Source of the DNA: Planctomycetes bacterium syqfu
GTDB taxonomy: Bacteria > Planctomycetota > Phycisphaerae > Phycisphaerales > Phycisphaeraceae
Assembly: GCA_020974905.1 (NCBI GenBank)
Contig: CP087563.1
Coordinates: forward strand, 7,006,001 to 7,070,000
Direction: 5' to 3'
DNA: 64,000 nt
Of this stretch, positions 1 through 8,700 are shown piece after piece. The notes under the pieces are model-generated. The model did not search any database, was not told where the DNA came from, and was given only the letters and a program-made list of their open reading frames with translations. The number at the start of each line of letters is the position of its first letter. Within the stretch, counting starts at the first letter, position 1. The position numbers and the translations under genes were made by a program.

Positions 1-17
1 TGAGCATACATCTTCAA

Positions 18-461
18 TCATTGCGATGCCTGACGGTGTTGCCTGCTTTGCCAATACACCCAAAACAACAGGCAAAACACATACACCCATCCCGGCCAAC
101 CCCAGGCACGATTGCTTGCCCATCGGTGGAGTTGTTGCAGGGGGCGCAATCCCACGCTCAGGGAACCCATCAGCAACACGAAAACCGTCAGCGTGATCAA
201 CACGTTGTAGTGCGCCTTGATCGCAAGGTCGCGTCCCAGGTAGACGGCGCAGAATCCTGCCATCCCCATTGTGGGTAACGTCACCGGCCATGACCCGTTA
301 CTCAATAACCAACTCATACCAATCATCAAAATCATGATCGGTACGTGGACGACGGGCCCCGGGCTTGCGTAAGCACCAAACGCTTTGCGGCTTGGGAATG
401 GATGTCGAAAGTAGCCGTTCATCCTTTCATCATAACCAACAGACGCACTTGATATCGCCAA
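18..461 (-). CDS. Small integral membrane protein, unknown function
   Basis: The reading frame gives 147 residues with about four hydrophobic stretches. These lie roughly at residues 38-53, 60-75, 85-105 and 120-137, so it is a polytopic inner-membrane protein. The tail after the last segment is short and rich in Q, R and H. A second ATG at 422 would remove 13 residues and is an equally plausible start. I recognise no family. It stands alone on the minus strand and is divergent from the secreted-repeat cassette that starts at 613. The role is unknown; the membrane assignment is the firm part. Confidence 0.6.
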   Translation of the reverse strand: MAISSASVGYDERMNGYFRHPFPSRKAFGAYASPGPVVHVPIMILMIGMSWLLSNGSWPVTLPTMGMAGFCAVYLGRDLAIKAHYNVLITLTVFVLLMGSLSVGLRPLQQLHRWASNRAWGWPGWVYVFCLLFWVYWQSRQHRQASQ

Positions 462-612
462 TTTGTAGCGTGCGCGTGTAAAGACTCAAATGTCGTTTTA
501 GCCTGTGTTTACAGGCATTTTCTTGGTGTTGGGCGTTAACGTGATTTGTTTTTAGTGTATGATGACAAAGGGTATCGAACTGAAATGACTTCTCGAAAAA
601 CGGAAAGTGTCT

Positions 613-2262
613 ATGAAGCACTCAACTCACTTTCTGCCGTGCTTGTTTGTGTTTTGGGTAGGGCTTGGGATTGCCAATCTGACGGCACAGGATCAAACGT
701 CTGCATTTCTGCCGGACGCTTATGAACCCAGCGACACCATTGAGCAAGCGACATTGGTCGATTTTGGTCAAACGATCAAGCTCAATTTTCACGTCGCCAA
801 TGATATTGATCGCATCAAGTTTCAGATCACTGAACCGGGTCTGGTGACATGGACACTCACGAATTGGAAAGGCAAAGACAAGCTGCCTTACTTGTACTTC
901 TGTGATGACAAAGGACGGGATATTAAGAACGGTGATGCTGGCAATCTCTATGTCAAAACACCCGGTATCTACAGTATGTTTTTGCAGGCACATCAGTATT
1001 CATGGGAACGCAAACCGGTCGGTGAATCCTTTGAATTAACCATGCACTTCAAAGCATATGATGATCCGACCGAACCCAATGATTCACTTCAGACAGCAAC
1101 ACCCATCACATTCGGTCAACCCGTATCATTACGCTTCATGTCTCGGGCGGATGTCGATTTCCTGAGTTTCGAAACGCCCGGTCCCGGCGTGGTCCTGTTG
1201 CAGATTGAGAATCTTGACAAGAAAATTCTGAGTAAGAATCCTTATGTCATCTGGTATGACACGCACGATCAACCCAATGATAAAGGCTATTACGACTACC
1301 GGATTCTTGAGAAGGGCAAGCATCATCTCAGGTTGGTTTCGTCCTACTATTCATGGGAGATGCGAGCGCATCCAAAACCGTTTGCTGTGACGCTCAGCTT
1401 CTATCCACGTGAAGATGACACTGAACCCAACGATACGATCAAGACAGCCCGTCGCGTTGCATTTGACCAAACAGTGACGATGCGTTTGCGACCCTTTAAC
1501 GATGTGGACATGCTCAAAATCGACGTGCCATCGCGTGGCCTGGTGACATGTGAGACGGCGAACTGGGATACAACGACTGCTGTACACAAGCTGCCCAACT
1601 TCATCTTCATCAACAGTGATGGCAGGAATCTCGTAGAAAACAGACCCAAGGCATTACTCGAAAAAGGTACGCACTACATTCGCGTTAACAGTGCTTACTA
1701 CAACTGGGAGGTCCGCTCGATCTACAAGCCCTTTGACGTGACCGTCCGTTGGCAACCCGAAGGTGATGATCTGGAACCCAACAATGACTTTGCTTCAGCG
1801 ACTCCGGTAGAGTTTGAAAAACAGTACACCATCAACATCATCCCTGAATTTGATCTGGACATTTTCAAGCTGGTCATCGATAAACCCACGTATGTCAACA
1901 TGACACACACCGGCTACAAAGCGCCCGAGGGTAAACCACAATTCCCCTATGTTTACTACTACAATCCCGATGGGACAGGTTTGCAGCCGGACAAGAAGGG
2001 TGTCGTCAAACTCGACAAGGGGACATACTTCGCAGAGGTCTCCACACATTGGTATTCGTGGGAACGTACCTTCACCACGGAGATGTTCAACGTCGTCTTT
2101 CATCGCGATGCGACACCTGCCGAACCAGATGCAACGCAACAACCTTCAAAGTCAGACGACACGAGAACGCAAGACCATCAGCCTGCAAGCACACCTGCAA
2201 CGACCTCACGTCGTCACACCAAACCGGGCGTTTGGATTTTTGAAGTGGAGATGATCAAATGA
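613..2262 (+). CDS. Secreted protein with four PPC-like beta repeats
   Basis: The protein begins with a signal peptide (basic start, FLPCLFVFWVGLGIANLTA, cleavage near AQD). It then carries four tandem repeats of about 115-120 residues. Each opens with a D/E-x-x-E-P-(N/S)-(D/N) sequence followed by A-T-x-V-x-F, continues with an acidic D-x-D pair, and contains a conserved Y-(S/N)-W-E motif. This resembles bacterial pre-peptidase C-terminal (PPC) domains, which are exported beta-sandwiches. A threonine/glutamine-rich tail follows. GTG at 607 is possible, but ATG 613 has GGAAAG just upstream. The stop overlaps the next start by four bases (ATGA at 2259), so the two genes are translationally coupled. 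The specific role is unknown; it is likely an extracytoplasmic adhesion or assembly partner of the two genes that follow. Confidence 0.8.
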   Translation: MKHSTHFLPCLFVFWVGLGIANLTAQDQTSAFLPDAYEPSDTIEQATLVDFGQTIKLNFHVANDIDRIKFQITEPGLVTWTLTNWKGKDKLPYLYFCDDKGRDIKNGDAGNLYVKTPGIYSMFLQAHQYSWERKPVGESFELTMHFKAYDDPTEPNDSLQTATPITFGQPVSLRFMSRADVDFLSFETPGPGVVLLQIENLDKKILSKNPYVIWYDTHDQPNDKGYYDYRILEKGKHHLRLVSSYYSWEMRAHPKPFAVTLSFYPREDDTEPNDTIKTARRVAFDQTVTMRLRPFNDVDMLKIDVPSRGLVTCETANWDTTTAVHKLPNFIFINSDGRNLVENRPKALLEKGTHYIRVNSAYYNWEVRSIYKPFDVTVRWQPEGDDLEPNNDFASATPVEFEKQYTINIIPEFDLDIFKLVIDKPTYVNMTHTGYKAPEGKPQFPYVYYYNPDGTGLQPDKKGVVKLDKGTYFAEVSTHWYSWERTFTTEMFNVVFHRDATPAEPDATQQPSKSDDTRTQDHQPASTPATTSRRHTKPGVWIFEVEMIK

Positions 2263-5200
2263 ACAGCAAATCCAAAAGCCTGATTGTTGTTGTCGGACTC
2301 GTGGTGATTGCCATGGTTTTATGGATGATGTTTTCGGGCAAATCGAAATCGCCAACATCCACACCGGTCGCTAAAGAAAAGAAGCAACCGCCCAGTGGCA
2401 TCATGCCCGAGACCCAACTGGTCTTTGAACCGGTAACCATGCAGATTAAACGCGACTATGACCAGCGTGGCAAAGTGTTACTTCGCAATGACGGAGACAA
2501 ACCCATCAATGTCCGCGTGGCCTGTGATCCGCCGTCGGACTTGAACAGTGGTTTCATCGGGCGTGGCAGTGATGATTGGTTTGAACAGACTTCACTTCCC
2601 ATGTCACCGGGCGAAACATGGGCGTTTGATTTTGTGGTCCATGCCAACGCCATCCGCCGGACACAGGCAGCCATCCCCGTTAAAGCGCTGGTACAGGACT
2701 CGCTTGGGAAATGGCAGATTGCCTCCGTGGGCACCGTCGATGTTCAGGTCGCAGACCCACCTTTGAAACTCAAAGTTCAATGGGAAGAATCGGACAATCC
2801 CGCGGATCAGGCACGCCTGGTCAAGTATCTGACCATCACCAACCTGGGCGAGCAAATCCCCAACCTGTCATTGAACTACATCAACCAACTCAACGGCAAC
2901 GGCTATCCCGACATGCAAAGCGGTCCCTTGTTTGGTAGAGTCTGGACGCAGCCCGTCGTCGAACGCATGGTTCTTCAACCCAATCAAACGCTGCGTGTCC
3001 GCGTCTGGCCACGCCTGTCACCAAGCTTTATTGAGCTAGCTGGTAGTCTCTTTATTCACGGTTTTAACAAAGTCATCGAGGTGCCATATCACGCGTTGGT
3101 CCCCGAAGACCAGCAGGTATTCGTCACCGTCTCACGATCAACAGGTGTTTCAGGCAACTCCGGCGGGCGCTGCACCAATCAAGGTGCTGCCAACTACAAC
3201 ATGCCTCCCACCCCCGGAACACCCGGTAACCCGCCTCCATCCGATGGCGGTCCCGGTGGCGGTGGCGGTGGCAGTGGTGGGGGCACACTCAGTGGTTCCA
3301 TGTCCGGCGGCGGAGTCATGACCGGCGGTGACAGCGGGGACGAATCACCGGACGAAGAGGACGAAGACGAATTCATGTGGGGCAATCCATTTGGTGATGC
3401 TTCAGGTGGTGGCGGTTCCAGTTCGGGTTCTGATACCGCAGATGCAGGCAAAGACAAAGCCGATGACGAGAATGACGATATCGAAAAATCGAAAACGCAG
3501 GTCGTCGACGATGGACTACTCGAAAATTCCATGGCATTGATCGAAGACCTCGATCCCGATGCATTGATCCCGCCGTCAGCGGTGGGGGCGGACTTATTGC
3601 CAATGGATGAATTTGCCACCACACTCGGCACGAGTCTTGATCCCAACTGGGGTAAAGACAAACTCAAACCTGCAACCATCTCCGACGAACTCTGGGAGCA
3701 GTTGGATCAACTCCGCGATCCCAAAGCCGCGACCAAAGAAACCGTGATACAAGGCGGGGAGGATGGCGGTGTTCTCGTTGCCAAGCATAACCGCAAGGAA
3801 AACACCACCGCACTGGAGTTCCGCAATTTTGGCTGGGGGATTCAGCAGGGGCGTAAACTCAAAGCCGGTGTGCCACTGGTTCGAAACAGCTATCCCGTCC
3901 GCCAGCCGACTCTCGGCCGGACGCCTTCGGGCAAAACTGTTGCAGCCTACACGCGCCCCGAAGGCGATAAATCCGTGGTCACCGTGCAGGATGTTGAGTC
4001 GGGTAAGCAAGTCGACATCGGCGTTGGTGATGACGAATCACCCGCCATGTCACCCAAAATCATCCGCGACCAAGAGACCGGCAAAAGCTATCTACAATTT
4101 GTTCAGGATGGCCAGGTCAAACAATCTGAACTCGGCGATGATCTTTCCGTCAGTCAACCGCAGACACTGCTCAAAGCCGATGAAAAAGTCCAGCGTATTC
4201 TCGCAACCAAACCCATGCGTAACGGCAAGCAGGTCACCATGGCCAAGACGAATTCCGGCAAAGTACTTTTGCAATTGCCCGATCAAGATACCGCACAAAT
4301 TTTGCCCGACGCCCGTGATGCGGATTTACTCACTGATCCTGATGATGCCATCCATATTGCCATGCGTACCAGGGACAATGCCATCGTCGTGCAGACATCC
4401 GATGGTCAGACTCAGCAAATCGCAGCACCGGATCCGGGCAATGGTCCGCCAACGTTGGTGCGCACTGCTGCAGGACACCCGCGTGTGATCTTCCATCGCA
4501 AGTTGGCGGATTCCGTTGCACCCAATGCAGATCAGGGGGGCACATTCCAGGCAGACTTCATCAAAGGCCAATGGTTCCCAACCAAGCGTTCGGTTCAACC
4601 TGAAGAACCCGTCACCGCCGCTGCCGTGTCGTTTGAGTTTAAACCCAAGTATGGCAAAGCGCACTACAAAGCCATGAACACTGAAATGCTTCTCAACGGC
4701 AAAACCATCGGCAAACTCACCAGCCGCGTTCCTGATGGACGCTACCTCTATCAGGTTCCCACCAGTTGGCTCAACTACATCCCCGCCTTTGGCAATCAAG
4801 GTGAACGCAACAAAGTCAGCATGAAAATCCAAGGCATCGGCAAAGGTAATTTTGCGGTCTCGGATAACATTGCCATCCACACCGCACATAGCATGGTCCA
4901 GGAATTTCTTGTTGCACCGACTCAACAAAAGGCACAACAAATCGCTCAGCAAAGTACACCACTTTTGCGACATCACACGCCCGACCTCAAAGTCACCAAC
5001 AATCTCTGGGAAATGCCCCGCGGCATTGTCCCCGGCCAGAAAGTCAAAGCAACCATTGGCCTGTTTAACGTTGGTGATGTCGCGGTGCCCGCAGGTCGAC
5101 TCATTGCCAAAGCCGGTGATCAAGTCATCGGTCAGGCCGAGTATGCACCGCTTGCATCATTCGACAAACAGGAAGTTGACATCACACTGAACATGCCCGA

Positions 5201-5693
5201 GTCCGGCTTTGATGAAGGTATGCCGTTACAGGTGACGGTCAGCAGCGACGTGCAGGACGATCCCAACCCATCGGATAACAGCATTATGTTCACCGCCTAT
5301 GCCGACTACACCGCAGGTCTCACCGGCCCGACGCGTCCGATCAAACTTGATCCTGACAAGCTGTCCGATGATGCGTTGACGACGGTAGACATCAGCAAAG
5401 AGCCTTACCAATTCAAGCTCAGCGAGATGAGTCAGTGGTACCGATTTAAAATCCCTGAAACCGGCAAGGGGCGGTTGCGTGTCCAACTGGATAACGCACT
5501 TCCATCATTGGTTCTGGGCGTTGATCTGTACACACCCCAAGGCACACCATTGAGTCTGCGAGATGAGAAATGGCAGGTACCCGGACAATGGGTTTTCCTG
5601 CGAATTGGTTTGAAGCCCGAGCAGCCGGTCCCCAGTGATGCGACGTTCACCATTGCATGGAATCAAACCACGATGACCACGCCGGTTGAATAA
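2259..5693 (+). CDS. Membrane-anchored multidomain exported protein with CARDB-like and PPC-like C-terminus
   Basis: This protein has 1144 residues. Residues 8-26 form one uncleaved membrane anchor, so the rest should face the periplasm or cell surface. Residues 50-295 are beta-rich. Residues 310-430 are a flexible Gly/Ser/Asp-rich spacer with a run of glycines and an acidic patch. Residues of about 510-790 contain repeated short strands (GK-x-V, DG-x-V) like a beta-propeller. Residues 935-1030 look like a CARDB adhesion module (L-x-V-T-N-N, N-V-G-D, P-x-P-S-D-N). The last 90 residues resemble a PPC-like sandwich (Y-x-F-x-L, W-Y-x-F-x-I). It overlaps the upstream gene by four bases, and 33 bases separate it from the next. 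Domain names are inferred from local motifs; function is unknown. Confidence 0.75.
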   Translation: MNSKSKSLIVVVGLVVIAMVLWMMFSGKSKSPTSTPVAKEKKQPPSGIMPETQLVFEPVTMQIKRDYDQRGKVLLRNDGDKPINVRVACDPPSDLNSGFIGRGSDDWFEQTSLPMSPGETWAFDFVVHANAIRRTQAAIPVKALVQDSLGKWQIASVGTVDVQVADPPLKLKVQWEESDNPADQARLVKYLTITNLGEQIPNLSLNYINQLNGNGYPDMQSGPLFGRVWTQPVVERMVLQPNQTLRVRVWPRLSPSFIELAGSLFIHGFNKVIEVPYHALVPEDQQVFVTVSRSTGVSGNSGGRCTNQGAANYNMPPTPGTPGNPPPSDGGPGGGGGGSGGGTLSGSMSGGGVMTGGDSGDESPDEEDEDEFMWGNPFGDASGGGGSSSGSDTADAGKDKADDENDDIEKSKTQVVDDGLLENSMALIEDLDPDALIPPSAVGADLLPMDEFATTLGTSLDPNWGKDKLKPATISDELWEQLDQLRDPKAATKETVIQGGEDGGVLVAKHNRKENTTALEFRNFGWGIQQGRKLKAGVPLVRNSYPVRQPTLGRTPSGKTVAAYTRPEGDKSVVTVQDVESGKQVDIGVGDDESPAMSPKIIRDQETGKSYLQFVQDGQVKQSELGDDLSVSQPQTLLKADEKVQRILATKPMRNGKQVTMAKTNSGKVLLQLPDQDTAQILPDARDADLLTDPDDAIHIAMRTRDNAIVVQTSDGQTQQIAAPDPGNGPPTLVRTAAGHPRVIFHRKLADSVAPNADQGGTFQADFIKGQWFPTKRSVQPEEPVTAAAVSFEFKPKYGKAHYKAMNTEMLLNGKTIGKLTSRVPDGRYLYQVPTSWLNYIPAFGNQGERNKVSMKIQGIGKGNFAVSDNIAIHTAHSMVQEFLVAPTQQKAQQIAQQSTPLLRHHTPDLKVTNNLWEMPRGIVPGQKVKATIGLFNVGDVAVPAGRLIAKAGDQVIGQAEYAPLASFDKQEVDITLNMPESGFDEGMPLQVTVSSDVQDDPNPSDNSIMFTAYADYTAGLTGPTRPIKLDPDKLSDDALTTVDISKEPYQFKLSEMSQWYRFKIPETGKGRLRVQLDNALPSLVLGVDLYTPQGTPLSLRDEKWQVPGQWVFLRIGLKPEQPVPSDATFTIAWNQTTMTTPVE

Positions 5694-5726
5694 GACTAGA
5701 GAACTTACGACAGCAAGGACTACCTC

Positions 5727-8700
5727 ATGATCCGCCAACTGCCTGCCGTCGCCGTCCGTTTGATGCTTGTTTACCTGTTGATTCTCACGGTCACTTGTGT
5801 TGACGTCGTGTCCGCGCAGGTGACGGTTGATGACATCAAGGATAAGAAAGTTCCTGTCAGCGAAGTCGAATACATTGCCAAAGACGCAGAGTCTGACAAG
5901 TCACCGGACGCAAAAAAAAGTGATACCTCAACCGAAGCTTCTAAAGCAGACATTCCCAAACAGTTGACACTCGATGGCAAATGGAAAATGCCCGGCGGTG
6001 TGATGAACATCTCCGGCGGGGTGGGCAGTGTCGGCGGAACCATTGTTGAGTTTGCCAGCAATTCGTTTGGTATCAAACCCGGCTCTGCCATCATCAACGG
6101 ATCATTCGACGGTAAGCAATTTGCCGGCACGATTGTTCTTCGCAGTAAAGACGAAGACGGCAACGTCCACGAGTTGGCGACACCTTTAAAGATGTCGCTT
6201 TCCGCCGACGCCAACACACTCTCGGGCCAATACGAAAACCGACGCTTCAACAAAACCAAAAAATCATGGGACAAAAAAACACGCATGCAGTCCGTGAGTT
6301 TTACCCGCGTTGAACCCATCGACGCCCAGACGTTGGCTGCGATCAAGAAGGCGATGGCTAAGGCCAATGGTGAAGGTGATCCGACAGACGATGAATCAAG
6401 CATGGCAGAAGGAAATGAAGAAGATTCGCAAAGTGAAGACGGTTCTGAGAACGGCTCAATCACCATCACCAGTATCACGTCCGTCGAAGAGTTGGGCTAT
6501 CGTAATCTCCAGGTGAATAACCGCAGTGGCAAGGACAAAGACAACATCGGTCACATCTGGCTGCGCATTACCGGCGAGAACCTGCCCGTCAAAGCCGAGT
6601 CGCTTAATGTCACCATCGATGATCCGAACATCAATTTCACCGGGAATCACAAGCCGGACCCCGATGACGAAAAAGCCCTGCAAATACAGGTAAATCTCTC
6701 TCAGGCTGCAGCACCCGGTCCCAAGCAGATCACACTCAACGAAGCGCCCGGCATGTGGGATTATGACTTGACGGATCTGTCGCCCAAAAGCATTGACTTT
6801 GTCCGCCCGGTGTATGTCGATGTCTACAATCCAGCGAGCGAACTCTATCGCGGTGAGTTGTTTTTCGTGCGTGTGGTTTTCCCAATGCCGGTGAAATTCA
6901 AGACGCGCACCATGGAATTAAAAGTCAGCCAGACCAAGCTGATGGATATTGAGATTATGCCCTTTGAAGGCAATCAATCGATCTTCCATTCCAAGGCATT
7001 GATTCTCCCCGGTGATCAAGCTGCATTGGCGATTTTCCAGGACCGCAAAGGGACCGGTATTGATACCCCAAAAGATGCCATCAAACTCAATGCGATTGAT
7101 GAAGGTCAGAAGCTCGTCGCGATTTTCCCCGGTTCCAAAAAAGATGCATCAGGCAAGGCGCAGATTAAACCCTATGCCATCGCAACGGTCCGCGGACTTC
7201 CCAGTAATGACTGGATTCAGGCAGTAAGTAAAGCTGAGAACTGTTGGGAAAACAGCAGCAGTTCCGCCCGGTCCAAAATGCCCAAGGGCTACACGTTTAC
7301 CAATGAGATTATTTTCACCACCAAGCGGAATGCCGGTGAATGGTTTACTAATTCGCGCAATTTGCATATGACGATTCGTGATCATGCAGCGTGTTTACTG
7401 ATCCGTGATGAAGCGATCAAGCAACTCCGTGCCAAGATTCAGCAGTACAACAAGGGGGATGGCATCGCGCCGCCTGCGGTTCGAAATGATGCAACGCGAC
7501 AAACGCATATGGCAGCAATCAAAAAACGCAATGATGCCAAGCGACAGTTTGCTGCCCGGATGAGCACTGCTGCGGATCAGAACTTGAATCACCCACTGAT
7601 GCGCTTACCCGTCGCTGGTCCTAAAAATGCAGGCAATCTGAAACTTCAGGATGCGATCAAGTCTTCGACGTTGCGCAATGCTTATGGTGATGCGCGTTCG
7701 ATAGATGCATTGAACTACGCGGTCATTGCGATTGATCAAGCACAGGGTGTGATGTTGGGGAACATGAATTATTCACTGAATCGCCTGACGAGTTTGAGCG
7801 ATTGTGATTACGAAGGCTTGCTACGCGTCTGCGGTTTTGGCTTTGGGAGTATTGGTCAACTGGTCAAGAACAAGCTATTAGTCCCCAGCAATGAGCCGGG
7901 CGTCGAAGCGGGGCGGATGGTACCTGATCGTGCTGGCTATGCGTCGGTGGATCGCATCAACACCTTGTACAAAGCGCTGCGAGCTGACGAAGCCTATGCG
8001 CGTTCCGATACCGAGATGGCAATTTTCGTTGCGACCGCGCCGTTTATCTATGTCTCCGTTGCAGCGACCGCCGGGACCACGGCTGCCAGTGTTGCTGCGG
8101 GTGGTCTGCTGGCTGGTGAGTTGGCGGAACTCGGTCTCATGGCATCGGACATGTATGACTACGTCCAACTCAGGGATGAGGAGATTCAATTCCGCGAAGG
8201 CCTTGTTGAAGTCGCGGGTTCGGATGGATTGGCTGAAGTGGAAGGTGAAGCCAACGCCAAATACTGGTCTGCCATGATTGCAGGTGGTGCAGCATTGGGT
8301 GGGACGGCATTGGGGGAAATCGGTGGCGTGTTGGCCAAGAAATATGGTGAATCTGTTTTCGAAGTGTTGCAGATGTCGGTGACGGAAGCTGCCAGGAAGG
8401 GGACGAAAAATCTTTCCAGGTCCAGCAAAGAATTGCTCGAACAAGTGGGGCTGCTCAAGAAGCTCGGTGATCAACCCACGCCTGAGATGGCAGAGGCATT
8501 GGTCAAGAATCTGGCTGGCGCTGAGCAAGCCTACAAGCAGAGTGCGTCCGAAGCATTGAATCCACAATTGGCATCGGCTGCGGATTCGGGGGTTCGCAAC
8601 ACTGCAGACGATGTGGTGGACGCCATGCCACCGTCGTCACCATCGAAAGTGGATCAACCCGCACCCGTCAAGCCACAGCAGGTTGCTGATGCGTCGGATG

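Noticed and set aside
3194-3679. Minus-strand frame rich in Ser and Pro
   Set aside because: It mirrors the Gly/Asp-rich spacer of the plus-strand gene at 2259-5693.
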